Assembly: GCF_030915405.1 (NCBI RefSeq)
Contig: NZ_CP133262.1
Location: 1,302,001-1,366,000, forward strand
DNA from: Neobacillus nitrireducens
GTDB lineage: Bacteria; Bacillota; Bacilli; Bacillales; Cytobacillaceae
Length of the DNA: 64,000 bases
Reading direction: 5' to 3'
Part shown: piece by piece, positions 17,874-26,783 of the stretch
Layout of the letters: every line of letters starts with the position of its first letter
How positions within the stretch are numbered: the first letter of the stretch is position 1
Translations under genes and position numbers: made by a program
Notes under the pieces: generated by a model
The model's input: only the letters and a program-made list of their open reading frames with translations
Told to the model about the DNA's origin: nothing
Databases searched by the model: none

Positions 17874-18942
17874 TCTGGTTTGCCTCCTTGACCTTAACTT
17901 GATGTGTTGCGAAACCTGAAAATCTCGAAATTCTATATTTTCTGCGACACGGCAGACAGAGTTCTGCAAGATTAAACCCATCCTGCATATTAAATTCCAT
18001 TTCATTGACACCTAAAACTTGAATGACATCATTCGATTGTTCCACTGATACAAAATGATCGCCGCATACTTTACATTCTTTCATTTGCTGCTCACCATGA
18101 TGTTCACGATAATTTCGAGCAAGTACGCTCATTGGGCGGAATGGAATATGGGCAAGCTTTCCAAATGGTAGATAAATTAGTGTAACAATAACTGAAAATT
18201 GATGAATCAGTGACATTTGCGGCTGCATCCAGCCATGTAGGAATACGTTTTGGACCGTTAATAAAAGTCCAGTAACGGAAATAAATAATAATAGATAAAG
18301 CGGTAAGAAATCGTAGATAAACTTTTGTTCTGCTCTGGCTTGCATATTTTTTAAGCGGCGGTTTAGAGCCATACAAACTCCTACTGTAACCATGATGGCA
18401 GCAATATTAAGTGCGTTATAAGATAACCAAGCGATGATTCCATCTGCTTTCACATTCATTACATTCATTCCAAATAACACAATGGTATAGAAGCCATTGC
18501 CATCCATCGTAAAATACATCCAGCTGAACACTAGCGGGAAAGTTACCAAGCATGCAAGGACACAGCCCCAACCGATTAAAATATGCTGAACCCAGCGGTA
18601 CACCCCACGGTTACGAATGAATTCGTAAATAGCTAAATGATTTACTACTGTTTTAGGTGTACTTTTTCGCAATAAAAGCTTTAAGCCTTTTTTGATAAAA
18701 ATTTTGGTAGGAGGTCTTTCCCCCCAAGCAATAAATCGGTAGAAAAAACCTCCAATAAATACCATGGTTCCAATCATGTATCCATAAAGATTTAAGTCGA
18801 TATGTGTAAACATTCTCGTACCGATAAACGTTAAAATCGCTACTCCAACAACCGTCAGAAACATTGATTTGGCAAAGTGAGACGCAAAAGCACTATTTGT
18901 TGACTTTTGGAGTTCCTCACTTATTTCAATTTGTTCAATCAA
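17854..18942 (-). CDS. NarI-like membrane subunit with C-terminal CxxC pair
   Basis: 362 residues with about six transmembrane helices in residues 25-265. The helix end LIHQFSVIV..FGKLAHIPF resembles the heme-binding histidines of NarI-type gamma subunits, so it probably oxidises menaquinol through b hemes. A soluble C-terminal domain carries CKVCGDHF and CLPCRRKY, a rubredoxin- or zinc-ribbon-like four-Cys site. It is the first gene of the operon, under an exact Fnr-type box. It could be the quinol-facing anchor for the molybdoenzyme. The heme assignments are by eye. Confidence 0.7.
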   Translation of the reverse strand: MIEQIEISEELQKSTNSAFASHFAKSMFLTVVGVAILTFIGTRMFTHIDLNLYGYMIGTMVFIGGFFYRFIAWGERPPTKIFIKKGLKLLLRKSTPKTVVNHLAIYEFIRNRGVYRWVQHILIGWGCVLACLVTFPLVFSWMYFTMDGNGFYTIVLFGMNVMNVKADGIIAWLSYNALNIAAIMVTVGVCMALNRRLKNMQARAEQKFIYDFLPLYLLLFISVTGLLLTVQNVFLHGWMQPQMSLIHQFSVIVTLIYLPFGKLAHIPFRPMSVLARNYREHHGEQQMKECKVCGDHFVSVEQSNDVIQVLGVNEMEFNMQDGFNLAELCLPCRRKYRISRFSGFATHQVKVKEANQNAKGKF

Positions 18943-19024
18943 AGCATTTCCTCCCTTTATTAAAACTACTATTCTTTCGATTTCACTCTTAACGAAGAGA
19001 TTACACTGTCAAAAAGATGTAAAG

Positions 19025-19040
19025 TGTGAGGTTCTTCACA
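19025..19040 (-). promoter_or_regulatory. Fnr box of the molybdoenzyme operon
   Basis: TGTGA-GGTTCT-TCACA is an exact match to TGTGA-N6-TCACA, 83 nt before the membrane-subunit gene. TAATCT (19003-18998) lies 22 nt away at the expected -10 position for activation from about -41.5. Confidence 0.75.
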
Positions 19041-19100
19041 TTTTAATAGGACTTCAACGAATGTTAACAATCTTTTGTCAGAACAAAAAAAATTGAAAAT

Positions 19101-19131
19101 TGGACCTTGAGCACGAGGATAAAGTGGATTA
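19101..19131. promoter_or_regulatory. Paired MocR-type boxes between the molybdoenzyme operon and mocR1
   Basis: TTGGACC (19101) and GTGGATT (19125) are direct repeats 24 nt apart, preceded by AAAA and TAAA. They lie in the divergent promoter region and could serve both the molybdoenzyme operon and the regulator gene at 19269. Confidence 0.55.
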
Positions 19132-19268
19132 GTAATTAGAAAAAAGTTGTTTCAGTAGTGAACATCTTGACAATAAGATGGGGATATGGATTTAATGGTT
19201 ATATGTTTAGTTTTAGACCCGTTATAAAAACAGATTGAAAAATATCAATGAAAATTTTGGTGAAAACA

Positions 19269-20720
19269 ATGGAATGGAAACCGGATAAACAAAGTGATAT
19301 TCCTCTTTATCAACAAATCGCTAATTACATACAAAAAAGAATTGCTTACGGTGAGTATCCGCCTGGAACAATTCTCCCTCCAGAAAGAACTTTAGCAAAA
19401 GAATTAGGTGTAAACAGAGGCACCGTTGTAACTGCCTACGACGTGTTATACTCCAATGGAATGATTGAACGGATAAAGGGGAGTGGAACAAAGGTCCTTT
19501 CAGACGTATGGGGGTTAACGCGCTCTCGAATTCCCAATTGGGATCTGTATGTTGAGCGTGGATCGTTTCTGCCTAATCTTCCTTTATTTCAACATATTCG
19601 TAAAGAAATTCATGGAAAAGATCTGATAAACTTTGCAAGTGGGGAATTGGCACAAGACTTGATGCCCTATGATATTTTCAAGGATATAATGTCAAAAAAT
19701 GAATTCAAGCAATCTCTCAGTTATGAACATCCCCAAGGCAATCTTGGACTTCGAAATGAGATCGTTAACCATTTAAAGGAGTACAGAAACATAAAATGCT
19801 CCAGTCAATCTATTTTGATAACCTCTGGTGCCCAGCAAGCCTTACATCTTGTTACTCAATGTTTGTTAAACCGGGGGGATGCAATCGCATACGAGGATCC
19901 CTCATATGCTCATTCACTCCCCATTTTTCGTTCAGCAGGTTTAAAGACGCATAAACTACCTGTTGGAAGAAATGGTATAGATCCAGAGGATATTTTATAT
20001 TTATATCAAAAGTATAAAATAAAAATGGTTTTTCTTAACCCTATCTTTCAAAATCCAACTGGCAGTCTTTTATCTTTGGAAAATAGGAAACGAGTACTGG
20101 AAATTTCAAAAGAGATAGGCATCCCTATCATAGAGGATGATCCCTACAGCTTAATTTCATTCTCAGATGATTTAAATACATCCACTCTCAAATCTTTGGA
20201 TCCAGGTGGAAATGTTTTATATATCAGCTCATTTTCAAAAATAGCTGCTTCAGGATTACGCATAGGCTGGATTGTTGGGCCAGATAATGTCATTCACCGA
20301 TTGGCCGATGCCAAGCAGCAAATAGATTTTGGTCACAGTATTTTACCTCAATGGCTCGCTGCAGAGTTTTTACATTCGGATTCATTTGGTTCGATATTAC
20401 TTGAGTTAAAACAGAAGCTTATTGAAAAAAGGGATACACTTATTACTATTTTGGAGGAAGAAATGGACGAATATCTATCTTTTCATATTCCAGAAGGCGG
20501 TATTCATTTATGGTGTCAATTAAAAATTGAAGTCAATGAATATCAATTACTAGAAGAAGCGTTACGAAACGGGGTTGCCTTTGTTCCCGGGTCCCTTCTG
20601 GGAACAAAAAAAGGGTGCATTCGGCTAACATATGGACGAGTAGAAACCAACCTGATCAGAGATGGAATATTAAAGTTGAAAAAAGCAATTCTTAAATTGA
20701 CAAACTCGGCAATAATCTAG
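19269..20720 (+). CDS. MocR/GabR-family transcriptional regulator (copy 1)
   Basis: 483 residues. The N-terminal GntR-type winged helix (about residues 1-75; DIPLYQQIANYIQKRI, ERTLAKELGVNRGTV) is fused to a class I aminotransferase fold with EDDPYS and the PLP lysine in SSFSKIAASGLRIGW. Such proteins bind PLP and an amino compound and switch promoters; the GabR, PdxR and TauR members are known. The start at 19269 matches its paralog at 33365-34801, which begins MEWKP in the same way. It is divergent from the molybdoenzyme operon with MocR-type boxes in between, and followed by benE with another box pair, so it probably controls both. Confidence 0.88.
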   Translation: MEWKPDKQSDIPLYQQIANYIQKRIAYGEYPPGTILPPERTLAKELGVNRGTVVTAYDVLYSNGMIERIKGSGTKVLSDVWGLTRSRIPNWDLYVERGSFLPNLPLFQHIRKEIHGKDLINFASGELAQDLMPYDIFKDIMSKNEFKQSLSYEHPQGNLGLRNEIVNHLKEYRNIKCSSQSILITSGAQQALHLVTQCLLNRGDAIAYEDPSYAHSLPIFRSAGLKTHKLPVGRNGIDPEDILYLYQKYKIKMVFLNPIFQNPTGSLLSLENRKRVLEISKEIGIPIIEDDPYSLISFSDDLNTSTLKSLDPGGNVLYISSFSKIAASGLRIGWIVGPDNVIHRLADAKQQIDFGHSILPQWLAAEFLHSDSFGSILLELKQKLIEKRDTLITILEEEMDEYLSFHIPEGGIHLWCQLKIEVNEYQLLEEALRNGVAFVPGSLLGTKKGCIRLTYGRVETNLIRDGILKLKKAILKLTNSAII

Positions 20721-20752
20721 ATAGGTAAAAAAACATGAATTAATAGATATAA

Positions 20753-20789
20753 AAACGCAAGCGCTATCTAGGCCTTGCGTTTCTTTATT
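20753..20789 (+). terminator. Terminator of mocR1
   Basis: AAACGCAAG and CTTGCGTTT pair around a 12-nt loop, followed by CTTTATT. Confidence 0.7.
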
Positions 20790-20834
20790 ATCTATGTTCT
20801 AGTAATTGAATATTAAAAGTAATTAATGTAAAAA

Positions 20835-20865
20835 GTGGATGTGAATAAAAGATGCAAATTGGATC
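20835..20865. promoter_or_regulatory. Paired MocR-type boxes upstream of benE
   Basis: GTGGATG (20835) and TTGGATC (20859) are direct repeats 24 nt apart, in reverse order to those at 19101, and lie 125 nt before the benE start. They match the boxes of the neighbouring promoters. Confidence 0.45.
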
Positions 20866-20989
20866 TTTTAAAAATTTCAATATCTTCTATGATTAAAGAA
20901 TAGCTTCTATTGCAACCATTATATAAATGAATAAATCCGAGCGAATGGAACTAATAGAGGAACTTTTTAACTAAGAAGGGAAATAATTT

Positions 20990-22222
20990 GTGAATCGTAC
21001 CCAAGAAAAAAGCAAATGGAGAAGGAATATATTATTAGATATAAATACCAAAAATATAGCTGCAGGGACCGTTGCAGGAATATTCGTGATAACAGGACCA
21101 TCTGCTCTAATACTAGAAGCTTCATCAAATGGGAATTTTAGTGCAGCACAAACCATACTTTGGATATTTTCCGTTTATGTATTCGGAGGCTTATTGGGAA
21201 TTTTCTTACCATTATACTATCGAATTCCTATCGTCGGAGGTCACTCCTTAACAGGAGTTGCATTTCTTGCCACTATGACAAACCAGTTTTCTTTCAATGA
21301 ATTAATAGGGGCATACATAGTTTCAGGGCTGTTGTTATTATTCGTTGGTTTACTAAGTTTTTTTTCAAGATTAGTGAATTTGGTACCTAGGGAAATTATT
21401 TCGGCCATGCTGTCAGGAATGATTATGAAATATATGGTGAATTTTATTATTTCCACAACCCAACTTTTGCTCGTTGGAGCTATTTCTTTGATCACTTTTT
21501 TTGTTTTTAGTAGGTGGAGGACAAAAATTCCTCCTGTGATTGCAGCAATTATCATTGGGACGATTGTACTATCCCTAACCTATCCCATAAATATCGGTGA
21601 TTTGGTTCCAGGAGAGTTTCTTCCACAAATTCAACTACCAAATTTTAATATAGCCAGCTTTTTTTCTGTATCAATACCACTTGCATTACTAATTTTAAGT
21701 AACGATGTGGCAGTTGGGATAGGTGCATTAGAACAAAATCATTATCATACCCCTATTAATCGAATTGTTTCCTTTAGTGGAGTATTTTCTGTGATCTCAG
21801 GCTTCTTTGGGGGGCAATCGGCAAATATCGCCGGTATGGCAACCGTCATTTGTTCGGATGAAGAGGCAGGTCCGAAGGAAAAAAGATTCATGGGGGCAGT
21901 TGTTTCAGGTGCTCTCTTATTAATTTTTGGCCTATTTTCATGGAAACTCGTTCCTTTTATTCAAGCCTTACCGAAAGAATTTATCTCTATCATTGTTGGA
22001 TTTTCACTTCTTGGAGTGTTCAGCAAAAATATCCATCAAAGTTTCTCTAGTCCATCAATAAAAATAAGCACAACCTTCGCCTTAATTATTGCATTATCCA
22101 ATATTACAATATTAAATATAAGCTCTCCTATTTGGTCCTTATTGATAGGTACTGTAATTGCTAGATATATTGAAAAGGATACAATGGGAAAAATTGAGAA
22201 TGATGGAAAAAGATCTGCTTAA
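20990..22222 (+). CDS. BenE-type benzoate/proton symporter family transporter
   Basis: 410 residues, about 11-12 transmembrane segments, with the BenE family pattern (AAGTVAGIFVITGPSALIL near the start; GFFGGQSANIAGMATVICS in the middle). The GTG start at 20990 follows AGAAGGG. The family includes benzoate transporters, but the local partners are a MocR regulator and a nitrilase. A carboxylate made by a nitrilase, such as an aryl acid, is a reasonable but unproven cargo. Possible MocR boxes lie upstream. Confidence 0.75.
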   Translation: MNRTQEKSKWRRNILLDINTKNIAAGTVAGIFVITGPSALILEASSNGNFSAAQTILWIFSVYVFGGLLGIFLPLYYRIPIVGGHSLTGVAFLATMTNQFSFNELIGAYIVSGLLLLFVGLLSFFSRLVNLVPREIISAMLSGMIMKYMVNFIISTTQLLLVGAISLITFFVFSRWRTKIPPVIAAIIIGTIVLSLTYPINIGDLVPGEFLPQIQLPNFNIASFFSVSIPLALLILSNDVAVGIGALEQNHYHTPINRIVSFSGVFSVISGFFGGQSANIAGMATVICSDEEAGPKEKRFMGAVVSGALLLIFGLFSWKLVPFIQALPKEFISIIVGFSLLGVFSKNIHQSFSSPSIKISTTFALIIALSNITILNISSPIWSLLIGTVIARYIEKDTMGKIENDGKRSA

Positions 22223-22231
22223 TTCATTGGG

Positions 22232-22615
22232 TGATTTCTATCCTAGTTTTTTTAATGTAGAAAGTGTTTTATACCCTCTAGAAGCAGTCTAAGATTGTTG
22301 AATCATATTTATAAACGTTTCTTTCATCCCTTGTTTCTCGGCTATTTCCAACAAAGTTTGTGCTCCAATTCCTGTCGTAAAAATTGCCCAATCTGTCCCC
22401 TTCTGTATAAGTTTCTTAAGATCCAGTCCGACATTTGTTTCGGCTAAAAATACAGTTCCTTGAAGTGAACGGACGATTGGGACTCCTCCCTGTTTTTTAA
22501 TAAGCATACTGATTTCTTCTGTATTACGCGATGCACTTATAGCAATACGTTTTCCCTTTAACCCTTTTACAATATTACGACCTTCTTCGAACAAAATATT
22601 TTTATCCCCTTTCAA
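22232..22615 (-). pseudogene. Uroporphyrinogen-III synthase-like (hemD) pseudogene
   Basis: The frame from 22615 encodes 108 residues matching the N-terminal part of HemD-type proteins (LKGKRIAISASRNTEEISML; IFTTGIGAQTLLEIA). A TAG then interrupts at 22289, but homology continues in the same frame as ASRGYKTLSTLKKLG before a second TAG, and the remaining half of the protein is absent where benE ends. The full family is about 250-270 residues. It is a decaying copy; such HemD homologs are often found near nitrite or nitrate genes needing siroheme. Confidence 0.7.
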
Positions 22616-22621
22616 ATAAGT

Positions 22622-22660
22622 AAATAAGCCGATTTCCTATTAATAAGAAAACGGCTTTAT
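22622..22660 (-). terminator. Terminator after the nitrilase gene
   Basis: AAGCCG and CGGCTT arms (22626-22631, 22652-22657) with A/T-rich inner pairing, followed on the minus strand by TATTTA. Confidence 0.5.
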
Positions 22661-22681
22661 TACTTAAATAGATATATGGTG

Positions 22682-23638
22682 CTATTTCTGCCAAAGTGTG
22701 CTCTCTTGTTTTTCATTGTTAACTAACAATTTAAAAACGTCCGGTCTGGCATAATGACCTACGGGATCAAAGTCAAATTGGCTGTATGCGATTTGTTTCA
22801 TATCAAGGTCAGCAATAATGATATCTTCTTTTCCCCAAACGGGTTCAGAAATGTATTCACCCAAAGGTCCAACAATTGCACTTCCACCATTACACATCAC
22901 TTCGGGAGCAGACTTTAAATCATCATAACAAGCTAAATCTTCAGGATACATATCCTTCGTTACATATTGATTGCAGGACAGAACAAAGCATCTTCCTTCC
23001 ATTGCAATATGGCGAATGGTTGACTGCCATGACTCCCTAGCATCTGCAGTTGGTGTAATATATAGCTGAACACCCTGAGCATACATGGCGGCCCTTGCTA
23101 GAGGCATATAATTTTCCCAACAAATCAATGCACCAATCTTTCCATAGGGGGTGTCAAAAACAGGGAGTGTACTTCCATCACCCTCACCCCAAACAATTCG
23201 TTCTGCTGCTGTGGGTTTTAATTTACGATGTTTTCCTAAAAGCAATCCATCTGGACCAATGAAAATAACTGAACAATAAAGAGTTCCTCCACTATTTTCG
23301 CTATCTCGTTCTATTACTCCCATAACAAGGTAAACGCCAGCCTCTCGTGCGGCTTCCCCAAGTATTTCTGTCGCTTCACCTGGTACAGAAATCGAGTTCT
23401 CCCAATATCTATACCAGTCTTTCCTTCCGTCTTCCGTACGGCTTCCTATAACCGTACCAAAAGATAAGCCTCTAGGATATGCAGGGATAAACGCCTCAGG
23501 AAAAACAACAATATTAGCCCCCTTTTTTCCAGCTTCCCTTATCAACTTCACTGATTTTCCTATGGTTGCGTTAAGGTCCATTAGAACAGGAGCAGCTTGG
23601 ATAACAGCAACCCTTACACTTTGATTTGTATTCGCCAT
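22682..23638 (-). CDS. Nitrilase (carbon-nitrogen hydrolase)
   Basis: 318 residues of the nitrilase superfamily, branch 1. The catalytic Glu is in VVFPEAFIPAYPRG (near residue 48), the Lys in KHRKLKPTAAER and the Cys in GALICWENYMPLARA (near residue 165). It hydrolyses a nitrile to a carboxylic acid and ammonia; aromatic, arylacetonitrile and cyanide substrates all occur in this branch. It stands alone between the quinol oxidase operon and the hemD-like pseudogene, with a possible MocR-type box pair 63-93 nt upstream. Its link to BenE and MocR is suggested by the shared boxes only. Confidence 0.88.
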   Translation of the reverse strand: MANTNQSVRVAVIQAAPVLMDLNATIGKSVKLIREAGKKGANIVVFPEAFIPAYPRGLSFGTVIGSRTEDGRKDWYRYWENSISVPGEATEILGEAAREAGVYLVMGVIERDSENSGGTLYCSVIFIGPDGLLLGKHRKLKPTAAERIVWGEGDGSTLPVFDTPYGKIGALICWENYMPLARAAMYAQGVQLYITPTADARESWQSTIRHIAMEGRCFVLSCNQYVTKDMYPEDLACYDDLKSAPEVMCNGGSAIVGPLGEYISEPVWGKEDIIIADLDMKQIAYSQFDFDPVGHYARPDVFKLLVNNEKQESTLWQK

Positions 23639-23700
23639 ATTTAAAGCACCCCTAGTAGCTATTTTACAAATATGATAATAGAATGATCATAATAGTAGAA

Positions 23701-23731
23701 CCTCCAAATACGATGAAATTCACCCATCCAA
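23701..23731. promoter_or_regulatory. Possible MocR-type boxes upstream of the nitrilase
   Basis: On the minus strand TTGGATG (23731-23725) and TTGGAGG (23707-23701) are direct repeats 24 nt apart. The second deviates from the other boxes, so this site is weaker. Confidence 0.3.
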
Positions 23732-23843
23732 TTCTCTTGTTCTACTAATTTCCTTTAAATAGGAAAAATTATACATTCCTTAATTCGTTATTTGATTGTA
23801 ATCATATAATATAATGCTCTATGCCCTCTATGTAAATAAATGA

Positions 23844-23872
23844 AGAAAGAGCGTTAAAAAACGCCCCCTTTC
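23844..23872 (-). terminator. Terminator of the quinol oxidase operon
   Basis: AGAAAG..GCGTT and AACGC..TTTCT arms flank the qoxD stop on its 3' side. Confidence 0.5.
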
Positions 23873-23875
23873 TAC

Positions 23876-24157
23876 TTACATATCCCATAGGAAAATAAGC
23901 AATGTACCAAAAACCGTAATTAAGGCCATGCCTATCATAAAATAAACTTTTCCATAAATAATCCACTTATCTTCAGTTTCTCCAGCATGCATGAATACAA
24001 CAAATTGAAGGGAAGCTTGGGAAAAGGCAGTAATTATAAGTACCGTCATACCTGCTGCAAAAGACAAATCCAAAAAGTAAACTGTTAGAGCGACTGCCGT
24101 TAGAACGAGGGAAGAAACAAATCCCATTATTTGATTTCGCGGAAATAATTCGCTCAT
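23876..24157 (-). CDS. qoxD: Quinol oxidase subunit IV
   Basis: 93 residues with three transmembrane helices, of the COX4/CyoD family (LVLTAVALTVYFLDLSFAAG; ASLQFVVFMHAGE). It is the small accessory subunit of heme-copper quinol oxidases. It begins 2 nt after qoxC and ends the operon. Confidence 0.85.
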   Translation of the reverse strand: MSELFPRNQIMGFVSSLVLTAVALTVYFLDLSFAAGMTVLIITAFSQASLQFVVFMHAGETEDKWIIYGKVYFMIGMALITVFGTLLIFLWDM

Positions 24158-24158
24158 A

Positions 24159-24755
24159 TTACATCATTCCTTTCAAATAGATGAAGCTAAAAATAAAAAT
24201 CCAAACGACATCTAAGAAATGCCAGTAAAGAGAAAAGATAAATGATTTATTGGCTGCCTCCGGAGTCAGCCCCCATTTTTTTATCTGGATAAGTATAGAT
24301 GCTCCCCAGAATAAACCGAAAGTAACGTGTGCACCATGTGTACCTAATGTAGTCATCAAAATGGCGGTAAATGCACTGGTTTGCAGTGTTGCTCCTTCAT
24401 GAATATACGTAATAAATTCATCTATTTCAAAGCCCAGAAAAACCAGACCAAGAAGAAGAGTAATCACAAAGAATGTCAACATTGCCTTTTTGCGTCCAAT
24501 ACGCATGGCATGTATGCCAAGCCCAATTGTAAAACTACTTGTCAATAATACCAATGTTTCAATTAAAACTGGGGTCATCTCAAAAATTCCAGCCCCCCCT
24601 GGACCATTTCCAACTCTATGTTCTAATGTAAAATACGAAGTAAAAAGAGTGGCAAATAGCATAATTTCGGCTGCTAAGAAAACCCAAAAGCCGAAAATAT
24701 TCAGTCCGTTTTGCTTTGTACTATATTCTAAGGGTAGCGAGTGATCAATTTTCAT
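24159..24755 (-). CDS. qoxC: Quinol oxidase subunit III
   Basis: 198 residues with five transmembrane helices, of the COX3 family (FGFWVFLAAEIMLFATLFTSYF; HGAHVTFGLFWG; YWHFLDVVWIFIFSFIYL). It has the short five-helix form of quinol oxidases. Its ATG overlaps the qoxB stop by 1 nt. Confidence 0.88.
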   Translation of the reverse strand: MKIDHSLPLEYSTKQNGLNIFGFWVFLAAEIMLFATLFTSYFTLEHRVGNGPGGAGIFEMTPVLIETLVLLTSSFTIGLGIHAMRIGRKKAMLTFFVITLLLGLVFLGFEIDEFITYIHEGATLQTSAFTAILMTTLGTHGAHVTFGLFWGASILIQIKKWGLTPEAANKSFIFSLYWHFLDVVWIFIFSFIYLKGMM

Positions 24756-26701
24756 TAGTTAGCACCTCGCAATTTTGTTTCAGTTTCTTTGATTTCTTCA
24801 ACAGAAATATAACGACCATTATCTCTTTCAAATGAACGATGGAACATACATGCAAATATAGCAATGATTGAAATAATTAATGGAATCCACAATGAGAATA
24901 TAAATGAGAATCCAAAAACAAAGAATATTGCGCTCATAATAAATGGAACTCCGCTGTTATTTGGCATATGGATTTTTTCAATTTTGCCAGGAAAAAGCTC
25001 ATGCCCTTTTTTCTTAGCATCCCAGAATGCCTGACTGGAAGCAACATTAGGTATAATGGCAAAGTTATATTCCGGTACAGGAGTAGATGTAGCCCATTCA
25101 AGGGAACGTGCATCCCATGGATCTGCACTAATATTTCTTGGTGAAAAACGTACACTGTAATACACGTTATATACGATCAAAACAAAGGCTAACGCCATAA
25201 GATCTGCACCGATAAATGAAACCATATTTAACGGTCCAAAGCCAGTTGCCCCAGAATAGGTGTACATACGGCGTGCTTGTCCATCTAAACCAGTAATGTA
25301 CATTGGGAAGAACGCTAAACAAAATCCGATTGATAGAAACCAGAACGTCCACTTTCCAATTCTTTCATTAAGCATAAAACCAAACATCTTTGGCCAATAA
25401 TACGTAAGTCCGGCAACCATCGCAAATACCACGCCAGGGATAATCGTATTATGGAAGTGAGCAACTAAGAACATAGTGTTATGGTATTGATAGTCAGCTG
25501 CAGACATGGCAAGCATAACCCCTGTCATTCCTCCTATAACAAATAGCGGAATAAAACCGATTGAATATAGCATTGGGACGGTAAAACGAATCTTACCTTT
25601 CCACAAGGTGAATAACCAGTTAAAAATCTTTACTCCAGTTGGAACAGAAATAGCCATTGTGGTGATCGAAAAGAAGCTATTGGCAAGTGCCCCTTGACCC
25701 ATTGTAAAGAAATGGTGAGCCCAGACCATACATGAAAGTCCTGAAATAATTACCATGGAGGCAACCATCGATTTATAACCATAAAGATTTCGCCCAGCAA
25801 AGGTTGAAATAATCTCACTATAGATTCCAAATGCAGGTAACACTAAGATATAGACCTCAGGATGGCCCCAAACCCAGAAGAGGTTTGCCCAAAGCATATC
25901 GACCCCGCCATTTGTTGTTGAAAAGAAATGTGTACCAAACAATCTGTCCATTGTTCCCATCCCAAGTGCAACGGTTAAGACTGGAAATACTGTTACAATA
26001 ATAAGATTTGTAACTAATGAAGACCATGTGAACATCGGCATTTTCATTAAATTCATGCCAGGCGCTCTCATCTTAATAATAGTAGTAATCATGTTAATTC
26101 CTGTCATCAGTGAACCTAGGCCGGATATTTGAATAGATAACATATAATAGTTCGTTCCGACTGACGGACTAAATTCATTCCCAGCAAGCGGAAAATAAGA
26201 AGTCCATCCTGCATCTGGTGACCCACCGACAACAAAGGAGATATTAAATAGCATCGCTCCAAAAAAGAATAACCAAAAGCTTAAGGCGTTTAATCTTGGA
26301 AAAGCAACATCACGCGCTCCAATTTGTAATGGAACAAGATAGTTCATAAAAGCAAAGATAAATGGCATGGCCATAAACATAAGCATGATAACCCCGTGTG
26401 TTGAGAAAACTTCATTATAATGCTGTGCATCCAGCAATTTATTATCAGGTACAGCAAGCTGTGCTCGCATCATTATCGCGTCCACTCCACCTCGAAATAA
26501 CATAATTAAGGCAGAGATTAAATACATAACACCAATTCGTTTATGGTCAACCGTGGTTAACCATTCACACCATAAATAATTCCATCTTTTAAAATAAGTT
26601 AAGCCCGCAATGATGGCGAGCAATGTGAGACCAATGGCTGCCATAGAAGCATAAATCGCCAATCCTGGATGCGGAACTGCAAAACGGTCAAAGAATTCCA
26701 T
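24755..26701 (-). CDS. qoxB: Quinol oxidase subunit I (heme-copper, aa3/bo3 type)
   Basis: 648 residues and about 14-15 helices. It contains the heme a/b and CuB site: WGHPEVY carries the CuB His and cross-linked Tyr, with HHFFTMG and AHFHNTIIPG further on. The HFHN form is closer to E. coli CyoB than to B. subtilis QoxB, where HFHY is usual. The open frame reaches 26770, but the ATG at 26701 has AAAGGAG upstream and gives the family length. It reduces oxygen to water with quinol electrons while pumping protons. Confidence 0.88.
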   Translation of the reverse strand: MEFFDRFAVPHPGLAIYASMAAIGLTLLAIIAGLTYFKRWNYLWCEWLTTVDHKRIGVMYLISALIMLFRGGVDAIMMRAQLAVPDNKLLDAQHYNEVFSTHGVIMLMFMAMPFIFAFMNYLVPLQIGARDVAFPRLNALSFWLFFFGAMLFNISFVVGGSPDAGWTSYFPLAGNEFSPSVGTNYYMLSIQISGLGSLMTGINMITTIIKMRAPGMNLMKMPMFTWSSLVTNLIIVTVFPVLTVALGMGTMDRLFGTHFFSTTNGGVDMLWANLFWVWGHPEVYILVLPAFGIYSEIISTFAGRNLYGYKSMVASMVIISGLSCMVWAHHFFTMGQGALANSFFSITTMAISVPTGVKIFNWLFTLWKGKIRFTVPMLYSIGFIPLFVIGGMTGVMLAMSAADYQYHNTMFLVAHFHNTIIPGVVFAMVAGLTYYWPKMFGFMLNERIGKWTFWFLSIGFCLAFFPMYITGLDGQARRMYTYSGATGFGPLNMVSFIGADLMALAFVLIVYNVYYSVRFSPRNISADPWDARSLEWATSTPVPEYNFAIIPNVASSQAFWDAKKKGHELFPGKIEKIHMPNNSGVPFIMSAIFFVFGFSFIFSLWIPLIISIIAIFACMFHRSFERDNGRYISVEEIKETETKLRGAN

Positions 26702-26783
26702 CCTTAATTGACTCCTTTCGGGATATGAATCTAGTTTATTTAACTCTGAATTATTATTGATAATTTTCATTTTTTGAAGGTTT

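Noticed and set aside
18943..19247. Additional gene in the divergent region between the molybdoenzyme operon and mocR1
   Set aside because: No frame with a start and ribosome site was found; the region holds the Fnr box, MocR-type boxes and promoters.
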